Shown here: positions 1 to 8,237 of the stretch, in pieces
Layout of the letters: each line of letters begins with the position of its first letter
How positions within the stretch are numbered: position 1 is the first letter of the stretch
NCBI GenBank assembly: GCA_905235745.1
Contig: CAJOMN010000009.1
Location: 62,001 to 126,000, forward strand
Origin: an uncultured Lachnospiraceae bacterium
GTDB lineage: Bacteria > Bacillota > Clostridia > Lachnospirales > Lachnospiraceae
Reading direction: 5' to 3'
Length of the DNA stretch: 64,000 bases
The notes under the pieces: generated by a model
Told to the model about the DNA's origin: nothing
Database searches by the model: none
The model's input: only the letters and a program-made list of their open reading frames with translations
Translations under genes and position numbers: made by a program

Positions 1-2
1 TA

Positions 3-521
3 AATGCATATTACAGGGAGGGAACCAAAAAGCTTGAGCTTATTCCCGGGCTTCTGGCCGAAGGCGACATCCGTAATTATGCGATCGAAGTGCACGGACT
101 CAAATCAAGCAGCGCGGCGATCGGAGCGGGCGGTATGTCTGTATTGTTCCGTGAACTTGAGTTTGCCGCCAAGGCGGATAATATTGAGTTCATTGAGAGC
201 CGCACGGGCAATGTCATGAGTATATTCGCTGATGTACTCGGGATCGTAAAGGGTTATCTTACCGAAAACGGTATGTTTGAGACGGAAGACGTCATCGCGG
301 AGCCGGAAGGTGAGGAAGTGCCGCTTGACATGGAGCTTGTCAGACATATAGCGGATGATCTTGCGAATTTCAATATCAGGGAAACGGAACAGGCCGTTGC
401 CGAATGCGTTACGGTCAATTACGGACACGAGATAAACGGGATATTCAGACAGGTCAGGAACTGCCTTGATATGTTTGATTATCGCAAAGCAAAAGACCTT
501 CTCGAAGGTCTTATGAAGTAG
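3..521 (+). CDS. Hpt-domain phosphotransfer protein, C-terminal part (truncated by window start)
   Basis: The reading frame is open from the first bases of the window to a TAG at 519-521, so only the C-terminal part of a longer protein is present. It contains a histidine phosphotransfer motif, HGLKSSSAAIGA, whose His (codon 93-95) would accept a phosphoryl group, followed by the usual helical ELEFAAKAD segment. A further C-terminal segment of about 80 residues ends in DYRKAKDLLEGLMK. Proteins of this layout are often large hybrid sensor or receiver-Hpt proteins; the missing N-terminus would decide which. An apparent GTG start at 90 is only an internal Val. The gene ends 8 bases before the next and may be co-transcribed with it. 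Confidence 0.8.
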   Translation, partial: NAYYREGTKKLELIPGLLAEGDIRNYAIEVHGLKSSSAAIGAGGMSVLFRELEFAAKADNIEFIESRTGNVMSIFADVLGIVKGYLTENGMFETEDVIAEPEGEEVPLDMELVRHIADDLANFNIRETEQAVAECVTVNYGHEINGIFRQVRNCLDMFDYRKAKDLLEGLMK

Positions 522-529
522 GAGGTAAT

Positions 530-1360
530 ATGAATCCGGTTTATGAAAAATTAAAAAACTGCCATGACAGTGTCAGGGCGAAGACATCATTTGAGCCGAA
601 GGTTGCACTGGTACTTGGCTCGGGACTGGGCAGATTTGCCGAAGAGATCGACGTTACGGATACGATCCCCTATTCCGATATAGAGGGATTCCCGACATCG
701 ACCGTTCCGGGGCATGCCGGACAGTTCGTATTCGGCTATCTTGACGGTGTTCCCGTTGTATGTATGCAGGGTAGAGTACATTATTATGAAGGTTATCCGA
801 TAACCGATGTCGTCCTTCCCGTAAGGCTTATGGGCATGCTCGGTGCGAAGTATCTGTTCCTGACAAATGCTTCGGGCGGGATCAACCGTGATTTTTCAGC
901 GGGTGATTTTATGCTGATACGCGATCATATATCACTGTTTGCGCCGAATCCCCTTATAGGTGCCAATATCGACGAGATAGGAACAAGGTTTCCCGATATG
1001 TCATCGGTCTACGATCCGGCGCTGTCGGACATAATACTTCAGGTTGCGGATGATTTCGGCATAACGATGAAGACCGGTGTATACGCACAGCTTACCGGTC
1101 CTTCGTTCGAAAGCCCGGCAGAGATCAGGATGCTCGGAAAGCTCGGAGTTGACGCTGTCGGAATGAGTACAGTGGTGGAAGCGATAGCGGCCAACCATAT
1201 GGGTATGAAGATCTGTGCGATATCATGCGTATGTAATCTTGCCGCCGGGATATGCGAAACGCCGCTTACACATGATGAAGTCCAGGAGGCGGCTGCCAAG
1301 GCATCTCCTCTGTTCACGCAGATAGTAAGGGAATCAATAGTCAGGATCGGAGCTTTATGA
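530..1360 (+). CDS. punA: purine nucleoside phosphorylase (trimeric PNP family)
   Basis: Predicted to cleave inosine and guanosine with phosphate to the free base plus ribose-1-phosphate in purine salvage. The 276-residue length fits the low-mass trimeric PNP/PunA family. Visible motifs are the phosphate-binding LGSGLGRFAEEI near the N-terminus, QGRVHYYEGY, LTNASGGIN, the base-contacting Glu in SFESPAEIRML, the methionine-containing GMSTVVEA and the purine-binding Asn in SCVCNLAAG (often SCVTN in relatives). The start is preceded by a strong GGAGGTAAT site. The stop overlaps the next start as ATGA, so the downstream lipoprotein is translationally coupled, which ties the enzyme to nucleoside uptake. 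Confidence 0.93.
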   Translation: MNPVYEKLKNCHDSVRAKTSFEPKVALVLGSGLGRFAEEIDVTDTIPYSDIEGFPTSTVPGHAGQFVFGYLDGVPVVCMQGRVHYYEGYPITDVVLPVRLMGMLGAKYLFLTNASGGINRDFSAGDFMLIRDHISLFAPNPLIGANIDEIGTRFPDMSSVYDPALSDIILQVADDFGITMKTGVYAQLTGPSFESPAEIRMLGKLGVDAVGMSTVVEAIAANHMGMKICAISCVCNLAAGICETPLTHDEVQEAAAKASPLFTQIVRESIVRIGAL

Positions 1361-2463
1361 CAGTGATCTACCGAAGATTATTACGATATGCCGCACTGTG
1401 TCTTCTTGCTGCGGCACTTTCCCTTTCGGGATGCGGTAAGAGCGACTCACAGAATTCCGGTGATCCGCAGGCTGACGTAGTGCTTGTTACGGATTACGGT
1501 ACTATTGACGATAACGGTTATAACCAGGCCGCATGGGAAGGGATCAGGAAATATGCCGAGGAATCAGGCATTACATATGATTATTACTGCCCCGAGGATA
1601 CCGATACCGACAGTATACTGACCCAGTTCAAAAGGGGTGAGGCGAACGGTGCCAGGCTCTTTGTATGTCCGGGCACGATGCTTGAGGTTCCGGTATATAT
1701 TGCCCAGAAGAAATACAGTGACTGTTCGTTCATCCTTATCGACGGGGAACCGCACAGTGAGGACGGCACCGACTATGAAACGGCAGATAATGTCTCCGTC
1801 ATCACATTTGCCGAGGAAGAGGCCGGATTTCTGGCAGGATACGCCGCTGTACGCGACGGATACAAGGGGCTGGGATTCATGGGCGGTATTCCCGTGGATC
1901 CGGTCATCAGGTACGGGTACGGATTCGTACAGGGAGCCGATTACGCCGCGATCGAAATGGGCGTGAACGTCCATATCAGGTATACCTATACCGATACATT
2001 TGCCGAGGACGAGCATGTGGAAGAGATGGCAGGAGCATGGTACGACGACGACACGGAGGTCATCTTCGCATGCGGAGGAGCTATTTCCAAATCCGTGATC
2101 CGCGCCGCGGAAAATCATTCGGGCAAGGTTATAGGAGTCGATATCGACGAATCCTCCGAGTCTGAAACCGTGATAACGTCAGCCATGAAGGGCGTAAGCT
2201 CCGCCGTATATAACGGGGTAAAAGCATATTTCGAAGGCACATTTGCGGGAGGCGTGGAGTCGACCATGTCGGCTAGATCCGACGGGATATGCCTTCCTAT
2301 GGAGACGTCGCGTTTTGAAAGATTTGACGAGGCCAGTTACAATGCCGTGTATTCCCATATAGTCGACGGGATGATAGTACCGTATAACAAGACGGACATT
2401 GGAACATGCGATGAACTGAGCCTTATCAATACGGAAGTAACGTATATAGAATACGGACAGTAG
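1357..2463 (+). CDS. BMP/PnrA-family nucleoside-binding lipoprotein
   Basis: Predicted surface lipoprotein of the basic membrane protein family, the solute-binding component of purine nucleoside ABC transporters. The N-terminus has a basic stretch, a hydrophobic segment and a lipobox LSGC with lipidation expected at Cys26. The mature part starts with VVLVTDYGTIDDNGYNQAA, the typical opening of the fold, and later shows a GGxxxDPVIRYGYGFVQGADY segment. The start overlaps the PNP stop by four bases. No ATPase or permease genes follow, so any transporter partners must be encoded elsewhere; a purely sensory role is also possible. Ligand inferred from neighbours, not from identified binding residues. 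Confidence 0.85.
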   Translation: MTVIYRRLLRYAALCLLAAALSLSGCGKSDSQNSGDPQADVVLVTDYGTIDDNGYNQAAWEGIRKYAEESGITYDYYCPEDTDTDSILTQFKRGEANGARLFVCPGTMLEVPVYIAQKKYSDCSFILIDGEPHSEDGTDYETADNVSVITFAEEEAGFLAGYAAVRDGYKGLGFMGGIPVDPVIRYGYGFVQGADYAAIEMGVNVHIRYTYTDTFAEDEHVEEMAGAWYDDDTEVIFACGGAISKSVIRAAENHSGKVIGVDIDESSESETVITSAMKGVSSAVYNGVKAYFEGTFAGGVESTMSARSDGICLPMETSRFERFDEASYNAVYSHIVDGMIVPYNKTDIGTCDELSLINTEVTYIEYGQ

Positions 2464-2471
2464 GAGATGTC

Positions 2472-2891
2472 ATGGATTACACAGAGCTTATCAGATCGGC
2501 ACTTGATGCAAGGAAACGTTCATACGCTCCGTATTCGCAGTATAATGTCGGGGCTGCGATATTGTGTGCCGACGGTGATATCATTACGGGTTCCAACATA
2601 GAGAATGCCTCATATTCCGCGACCGTATGTGCGGAAAGAAGTGCGATATTTACCGCGGTAAGTGCCGGAAAGCATGATTTTACGGCTATTGCCATTGCTG
2701 GCGGAAGGAAGGAAGAGTCGGATAAGATGTCAGACTACGCATATCCGTGCGGTATATGCCGGCAGGTCATGAGGGAGTTCGTATCCCCCGGCACGTTTAA
2801 AGTCATAGTCGCAAGGTCGCCTGACGACTACAGAGAGTATTATCTGTCCGAACTTCTTCCCGACAGTTTCGGACCCGATAATCTGTCGTAA
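2472..2891 (+). CDS. cdd: cytidine deaminase
   Basis: Predicted to deaminate cytidine and deoxycytidine to uridine in pyrimidine salvage. At 139 residues it has the length of the homotetrameric, three-cysteine zinc enzymes of Gram-positive bacteria. The two zinc motifs are clear: CAERSA, with the catalytic Glu next to the first Cys, and PCGICRQVM, giving the other two Cys ligands. The SKKRSYAPYSxYxVGAA-like opening and the SGSNIENASY-like stretch also match. It begins 8 bases after the lipoprotein stop with GGAG upstream, continuing the nucleoside-salvage operon. Confidence 0.95.
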   Translation: MDYTELIRSALDARKRSYAPYSQYNVGAAILCADGDIITGSNIENASYSATVCAERSAIFTAVSAGKHDFTAIAIAGGRKEESDKMSDYAYPCGICRQVMREFVSPGTFKVIVARSPDDYREYYLSELLPDSFGPDNLS

Positions 2892-2938
2892 ACGAAATCA
2901 ATTAGTTAACTATAATTCCGGAAATGGAGAAATACTAT

Positions 2939-4228
2939 ATGAATACAAGACTGTATAATGCAAGAATACTTACAATGGAAGAAGGCAGTGACCTGTTTGA
3001 AGGCGAAGTCTGGATAAGCGGCAATACGATCTCTTATGTCGGAAAGAGCCTTTCGGATAGCGAGATTAAGGAGCGGGGCATCAGATTTGATACTGTAAAA
3101 GACTGCAGGGGGAATGTTCTTATGCCGTCGTTTAAGGATGCCCATACGCACTCGCCGATGACAGGCATGAGATCATACGCGGACGGCATGCCGCTGTGGG
3201 ACTGGCTGTCAACCAAGATATTCCCGCTTGAAGCAAAGCTGACGCCCGACGATATGTATGAACTGACAAAGCTGGCAGTACTCGAGTATCTGACAAGCGG
3301 CATAACGGCGGTGTTTGATATGTATATGAATCCCGACGTTATCTCACGATGCTGTGAGGAAATGGGCATCAGATATGTCGGATGCTGCGATATCAACAAC
3401 TTCGGTCCCACACTTGATGTTGTAAGGCACAGATATGAGACACTCAACAAGAATAACGGCTTTTCGAGTTATTTCATCGGATTTCACGCCGAGTATACAT
3501 GCTCAAAGGAATTATTGCAGAGTATATCGGATCTTGCCGCCGAATATCATTCTCCTGTATTTACGCATAATTCCGAGACCGAAAAAGAGGTCAGGGAGTG
3601 TATCGAAAGACACGGGATGACACCGACGCAGCTGTTTGAGAGCCTTGACATGTTCAGGTACGGCGGAGGCGGTTACCACTGCGTATACTTATCGGACGAG
3701 GATATTGAGATATTCAAAAAGCATGATCTGACCGTTGTAACGAACCCCGCATCGAATGTCAAGCTCGCAAGCGGGATAGCACCGATATCGAGGTATCTTG
3801 ACGAGGGGATAAGGGTCGCGATAGGTACCGACGGAGCTTCTTCCAATAACAGCCTTGATATGTTCAAGGAGATGTTCCTTGTGACCGGACTTGCCAAGAT
3901 ACGGGATAAGGATGCTTCGGCCGCTCCCGCCGGGGAAGTGCTGAGGATGGCGACGGTCAACGGAAGCAGGTGCATGGGTCTTGAAGAGAGCGACACGCTT
4001 TCGGAGGGAAAACGTGCCGATATCATTATGATCGACCTTGAGCAGCCCAATATGCAGCCGCTTAATGATATCACATGTAATATCGTATATTCCGGAAGCA
4101 AGACGAATATCAAAATGACTATGTGCGACGGAAAAGTGCTGTATGAGGACGGAAGGTTCACACAGAATGTTGATCCCGCCAAGATATATGCAACGGCTAA
4201 TGAGATAATGAACAAATACAGGGACTGA
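2939..4228 (+). CDS. mtaD: amidohydrolase, SAH/5'-methylthioadenosine deaminase-like
   Basis: Member of the metal-dependent TrzA/AtzA amidohydrolases, closest by motif to S-adenosylhomocysteine/methylthioadenosine deaminases. Visible are the DAHTHSPMTGMRSYADGMPL metal-binding segment, THNSETEKEV, the third metal His in YHCVYL, NPASNVKLASGIAPI and the catalytic Asp in IGTDGASSNNSLDM. It would deaminate an adenosine derivative, in keeping with the upstream PNP and cytidine deaminase. I prefer the ATG at 2939 (429 residues) because GGAG at 2926-2929 lies 9 bases ahead; an upstream in-frame ATG at 2924 overlaps that site. One odd point is VTNPASN where relatives usually have VxHNPxSN. Substrate is not settled; guanine or other aminopurines are alternatives. 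Confidence 0.8.
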   Translation: MNTRLYNARILTMEEGSDLFEGEVWISGNTISYVGKSLSDSEIKERGIRFDTVKDCRGNVLMPSFKDAHTHSPMTGMRSYADGMPLWDWLSTKIFPLEAKLTPDDMYELTKLAVLEYLTSGITAVFDMYMNPDVISRCCEEMGIRYVGCCDINNFGPTLDVVRHRYETLNKNNGFSSYFIGFHAEYTCSKELLQSISDLAAEYHSPVFTHNSETEKEVRECIERHGMTPTQLFESLDMFRYGGGGYHCVYLSDEDIEIFKKHDLTVVTNPASNVKLASGIAPISRYLDEGIRVAIGTDGASSNNSLDMFKEMFLVTGLAKIRDKDASAAPAGEVLRMATVNGSRCMGLEESDTLSEGKRADIIMIDLEQPNMQPLNDITCNIVYSGSKTNIKMTMCDGKVLYEDGRFTQNVDPAKIYATANEIMNKYRD

Positions 4229-4231
4229 TAA

Positions 4232-5872
4232 ATGGCAGGATACGTATTTACGATCATCATCGTATTCCTTGTACTGGTGCTCTTACTGTCGGGGATAATG
4301 CATGATATCGCACACAGGAAGGCTGTATACGAGCGTATCAGAAGCACTTTCGGAAGCAGCAGTGACAGTTCCTTCGATACGAAAGTGTTTGACCGTCTCC
4401 CCGCAATGTACACGTACATGACAGGGAAGGATCCGGATGATTTTACTCTCGATGATATAACCGAAAGCGATCTGTCACTTCGTGATATATTTGCCCGGAT
4501 GAACAGATGCGCCACCAACGCGGGAGAGGAATACATGTACTGCCGGTTCCGCACATTCTCGCCGGAGCCGTTCAAGCTGTATGATGAGATAACAAAATAT
4601 GCGGATGACAGCGAAAGTGCCGTTGACCTTCTGTATATTCTCGAGACATATATCGGAAAACATGACTATGACGGATTTGCCGTGATACAATCAATGCAAG
4701 GCGCAAAAAGGCAGAGCGTCGTTTCCGACATTGTTTCCCTTATACTGCTCGTCATATCCGTCGTACTAATCGCGGCAAGTCCCGTTATCGGTATAACCGC
4801 GACGGTAATAATGGTATGCGTATCCGTATGGGGATATTTCAGGGGCAGAAGATCGATGGATGAGAACCTGAAGGGATTCGCCCTGGCTCAAAGGCTCATC
4901 AGGTGCTCGCAGAAGCTTTCGCAAAGCGGATGTGACAACTTCGCTCAATATAAGGAGCTTACCGGTATACTTCGCGGCGGATTCCTTATATCGGGGAAGG
5001 ATCAGACAAGTTCGAGTCCCGTGTCCATTATCCTTGATTATGTCAGGATGATCACCCATATAGACATAATCGTATTTAAGCTTAAGATATCCCGGCTGAT
5101 CGGTCATATCGACCTTCTGGAGTCACTGTATATCGATACCGGCAGGCTTGACTGCATCCTTGCAGTCTCATCTTATATCAGGGAACGCAGGTACTGCAGG
5201 GCTGTCATTTCCGATGATAAGATAATAAAGGCGTCGCAGATATATCATCCTCTTGTACCAAAGCCCGTATATAATGATTTTAGGGCCGGACGCGGAGTAC
5301 TGATAACCGGCTCGAACGCATCCGGTAAATCGACCTTTCTGAAGGCGGTCGCCGTAAACGTACTGTTTGCCCGGTCATTCGGATTTGCCTTTGCCGATGC
5401 ATTTGAGACGGGAAAATTCAAGATATATACATCTATGGCGCTTGCCGATAACCTTCTCGGAAGCGAGAGCTATTATGTGGTCGAGGCGCGTTCCATTAAG
5501 AGGATGTGTGATATAGCGGCATCTGACTGCCTGTTTATAATCGACGAGGTATTAAAGGGAACGAATACGGTCGAAAGGATCGCCGCGGGTGCCAATATAC
5601 TGAAATATCTGTGCGATCGTTCGGCAATGTGCTTCGCGGCAACCCACGATCTTGAGCTTACATACCTGCTCGAAGACAGGATGGATCTGTATCATTTCAC
5701 GGAGGAGATAAGCGAGGATACTGTCACTTTCCCGTTTATCATCACCCCGGGAGTATCCGACCGGACAAACGCTATACGGCTGCTGGCCATGCTTGGATTT
5801 GACGCAACTATAGTCAGCGGTGCCGACGAACTTGTCGGGCAATATAATACAACGGGAAACTGGATCAGATAA
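4232..5872 (+). CDS. membrane-anchored MutS-like ATPase
   Basis: A 546-residue protein with the MutS-family ATPase domain but without the mismatch-reading N-terminal domain. Near the C-terminus are Walker A GSNASGKST, Walker B LFIIDEVLKGTNTVER and the AATHD signature. The N-terminus starts with a hydrophobic helix (about residues 3-23), and two more hydrophobic segments lie around residues 170-205 before a GRRS positive patch, so the protein should sit in the membrane with the ATPase inside. Such membrane MutS homologues are known in Firmicutes but their job is not established; mismatch repair should not be assumed. It is followed by rnhA after one base. Confidence 0.82.
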   Translation: MAGYVFTIIIVFLVLVLLLSGIMHDIAHRKAVYERIRSTFGSSSDSSFDTKVFDRLPAMYTYMTGKDPDDFTLDDITESDLSLRDIFARMNRCATNAGEEYMYCRFRTFSPEPFKLYDEITKYADDSESAVDLLYILETYIGKHDYDGFAVIQSMQGAKRQSVVSDIVSLILLVISVVLIAASPVIGITATVIMVCVSVWGYFRGRRSMDENLKGFALAQRLIRCSQKLSQSGCDNFAQYKELTGILRGGFLISGKDQTSSSPVSIILDYVRMITHIDIIVFKLKISRLIGHIDLLESLYIDTGRLDCILAVSSYIRERRYCRAVISDDKIIKASQIYHPLVPKPVYNDFRAGRGVLITGSNASGKSTFLKAVAVNVLFARSFGFAFADAFETGKFKIYTSMALADNLLGSESYYVVEARSIKRMCDIAASDCLFIIDEVLKGTNTVERIAAGANILKYLCDRSAMCFAATHDLELTYLLEDRMDLYHFTEEISEDTVTFPFIITPGVSDRTNAIRLLAMLGFDATIVSGADELVGQYNTTGNWIR

Positions 5873-5873
5873 T

Positions 5874-6347
5874 ATGAAAGTCACCATTTATACGGACGGG
5901 AGCGCGAGAGGGAATCCGGACGGTCCCGGAGGATACGGCGTTATCCTTCAATATGTCGATAAGCAGGGAGTGCTCCACGAAAGCACGAGAAGTGCGGGAT
6001 ACAGGAAGACGACCAACAACCGTATGGAGCTTATGGGCGTTATCGCAGGACTTGAAAGCCTGCTGAAGCCATGCGACGTCGAGGTTGTATCCGACAGCAA
6101 GTACGTTACGGATGCATTTAACCGGAAATGGATAGACGGCTGGATCCAAAGAGGCTGGAAGCGTGCAGACAAAAAACCTGTTCTTAACGTTGACCTGTGG
6201 GAGCGGCTGCTTCGGGCCATGAAGCCGCATAACGTGACTTTCACGTGGGTCAAGGGGCATAATGATCATCCGGAGAACGAAAGATGTGATAAAATGGCTG
6301 TTGAAGCCGCCCTGTCGACGGAGCTTCTGGACGATGTTACCGAATGA
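5874..6347 (+). CDS. rnhA: ribonuclease HI
   Basis: Degrades RNA in RNA-DNA hybrids. The catalytic carboxylates of the family are visible: Asp in YTDGSARGNPDGPGGYG, Glu in NNRMELMG, Asp in VSDSKYV and the final Asp with the flexible-loop His in VKGHNDHPENERCDKMA. The length of 157 residues matches E. coli RNase HI. I place the start at the ATG at 5874, where the conserved fold begins; an in-frame ATG at 5820 would add residues with no family counterpart and lie inside the upstream gene. It begins one base after the MutS-like stop, so the two are probably co-transcribed. Confidence 0.94.
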   Translation: MKVTIYTDGSARGNPDGPGGYGVILQYVDKQGVLHESTRSAGYRKTTNNRMELMGVIAGLESLLKPCDVEVVSDSKYVTDAFNRKWIDGWIQRGWKRADKKPVLNVDLWERLLRAMKPHNVTFTWVKGHNDHPENERCDKMAVEAALSTELLDDVTE

Positions 6348-6377
6348 TGTTATAGTAGAAAAAGCGGAGGATATAAT

Positions 6378-6548
6378 ATGATCTCTTTTATCAATATGTT
6401 TCTGACATATCTGATCCTTGTCATAGTAAGCATCGGAGTTATAGTGCTTGCTGTAATATGCGGCAAGAAGCTTCGGGAGCGCAAGGATGCCAAGGATGCG
6501 GCAGAAGCTGCGAATGCTCCGGCAGACGGCGGGGAGAGTCAGAAATGA
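6378..6548 (+). CDS. small membrane protein upstream of thrC (function unknown)
   Basis: A 56-residue frame starting at the ATG at 6378, preceded by a strong GGAGG at proper spacing. It encodes one hydrophobic helix (about residues 5-29, rich in Ile, Leu and Val), then a basic patch CGKKLRERKDAKD and a short Ala/Glu-rich tail. Its stop overlaps the thrC start in an ATGA arrangement, so translation of thrC is probably coupled to it. I do not recognise a family. The good ribosome binding site, typical membrane topology (short outside, basic inside) and coupling argue that it is a real gene and not a random frame. Confidence 0.7.
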   Translation: MISFINMFLTYLILVIVSIGVIVLAVICGKKLRERKDAKDAAEAANAPADGGESQK

Positions 6549-8014
6549 ATTACGTTAGCACCAGGGGCGGCACGAAGAAGTACAGCGCTTCCGAGGCGGT
6601 TATCCGCGGTCTTGCCGATGACGGCGGACTGTTTGTCCCGGAGTATATACCGTCACTTGACATACCCGTAAGTATGCTTGCCGGTATGAGCTATAAGGAA
6701 ACGGCTTATGAAGTGATGAAGCTGTTTTTTACCGACTACTCCGAAGAAGAATTAAAGCGCTGCATAGATAATGCGTATGATTCCAAGTTTGATACCGGTG
6801 TGATCGCGCCGGTCGTAAAGCGCGGGGACAGCTTCTATCTCGAACTCTTTCACGGCAGGACGATAGCCTTCAAGGATATGGCATTATCGATCCTTCCGCA
6901 TCTGCTGACATGCGCACTTCACAAAAACAATATCAAAGACAAGGTACTGATCATGACCGCGACAAGCGGAGATACCGGGAAAGCTGCGCTTGAGGCATTT
7001 GCGGATATTGAAGGTACGAAGATAATCGTATTCTATCCGAAGGGCGGGGTCAGCCGCATTCAGGAGCGGCAGATGGTGACCCAGAAAGGTTCCAATACGA
7101 AGGTAGTCGGTGTTACGGGTAATTTTGACGACTGCCAGAGCGCTGTCAAGAGAATGTTTTCCGATCCCGCGCTGGGTGAAGAGCTTGCCGCACGCGGCTA
7201 CCGTTTCTCGTCAGCCAATTCTATCAATATCGGAAGACTGATACCCCAGATAGTATATTACGTGTATTCCTATGCGCAGATGGTCGACAGGGGTTACATA
7301 CAGGAGAACGACAAGCTTAATTTTACCGTTCCGACCGGTAATTTCGGTAATATACTTGCTGCTTTTTATGCGCGCCAAATGGGGATCCCGATAGGAAAGC
7401 TCATATGTGCGTCGAACGTTAACAAGGTTCTGTATGATTTCTTCCAAACGGGAACTTACGATAAGAACAGGGATTTTATTCTTACATCTTCCCCGTCAAT
7501 GGATATACTGATATCGAGCAATCTTGAGAGGCTGATATACCATTCGCTCGGTGATGATGCCGCGGCAAATGCGGCGCTCATGAACGATCTTGCCCAAAAG
7601 GGCAGTTATACCGTTGCCGGCACTTCCGGAAAGTATCTCGATGTGTTTGAAGGGATATACGCCACCGAAGAGCAGGTGAGCGATACGATAAGATCGGTCT
7701 ACGAAAGCTGCGGCTACGTTATAGACACTCATACCGCCGTGGCGGCATACGCGGATGGCATATACAGACAGAAGGACGATACCGCATCGGTCATTGTGTC
7801 TACAGCAAGCCCATATAAGTTTATGTCGAGCGTGCTCGGGGCTATTGACGCCGGGCTTGTATCGGATGATGATTTTGCAATGGCAGAGGAGCTTTCAAAA
7901 CTCTCTAAAGTACCAGTTCCGGCGGCTGTCACAAAGCTTAAAGATGCGGCAATCCTCCATGATACCGTATGCACTGTGGAAGGTATGAAGGAACAGGTGC
8001 GGGGCTTTATTTGA
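6545..8014 (+). CDS. thrC: threonine synthase
   Basis: PLP enzyme converting O-phosphohomoserine to threonine, the last step of threonine synthesis. The start YVSTRGG, the ADDGGLFVPE segment, the PLP lysine in GRTIAFKDMALS, the phosphate-binding ATSGDTGKAALEAF and PTGNFGNILAAFYARQMGIP are all typical of the long threonine synthases. The predicted 489 residues fit the family. The start at 6545 overlaps the upstream small gene by four bases and has GGGAG upstream; a longer frame opening at 6458 would run through the small membrane gene and is rejected. A nested inverted repeat lies 36 bases after the stop. Confidence 0.95.
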   Translation: MNYVSTRGGTKKYSASEAVIRGLADDGGLFVPEYIPSLDIPVSMLAGMSYKETAYEVMKLFFTDYSEEELKRCIDNAYDSKFDTGVIAPVVKRGDSFYLELFHGRTIAFKDMALSILPHLLTCALHKNNIKDKVLIMTATSGDTGKAALEAFADIEGTKIIVFYPKGGVSRIQERQMVTQKGSNTKVVGVTGNFDDCQSAVKRMFSDPALGEELAARGYRFSSANSINIGRLIPQIVYYVYSYAQMVDRGYIQENDKLNFTVPTGNFGNILAAFYARQMGIPIGKLICASNVNKVLYDFFQTGTYDKNRDFILTSSPSMDILISSNLERLIYHSLGDDAAANAALMNDLAQKGSYTVAGTSGKYLDVFEGIYATEEQVSDTIRSVYESCGYVIDTHTAVAAYADGIYRQKDDTASVIVSTASPYKFMSSVLGAIDAGLVSDDDFAMAEELSKLSKVPVPAAVTKLKDAAILHDTVCTVEGMKEQVRGFI

Positions 8015-8049
8015 TAGAACATTTTTAGACTATATAAAACTTGTTGCGG

Positions 8050-8088
8050 CTGCTTTTGATTGGTGTTATTATAACACTGCAAAAGCAG
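8050..8088. other. nested inverted repeat downstream of thrC
   Basis: CTGCTTTTG at 8050-8058 pairs with CAAAAGCAG at 8080-8088, and inside it GTGTTA at 8063-8068 pairs with TAACAC at 8072-8077 with a TTA loop. The result is a long hairpin with internal mismatches. It is followed by a mixed T-rich stretch, not a clean T run, so it could be a weak terminator for thrC or an operator-like element. The rest of the 223-base gap up to the Rpn-type gene shows nothing else I can name. Confidence 0.45.
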
Positions 8089-8237
8089 TCGTTTCTGTTT
8101 ACGGTATGCCGTATCAACTCTGTGAATCATATCAGATCACATTTGGTGAAATTCCTGCTTTTTCAATAACATATCGTTTAAGCGGGAAAATCACAGGCTA
8201 ACCATATTTTCCTGCGCCACATCTATGGAGGAATACT

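Noticed and set aside
6458-6544. Longer N-terminus for threonine synthase
   Set aside because: The extension is the out-of-frame reading of the small membrane gene; the conserved YVSTRGG start and a ribosome binding site support 6545.
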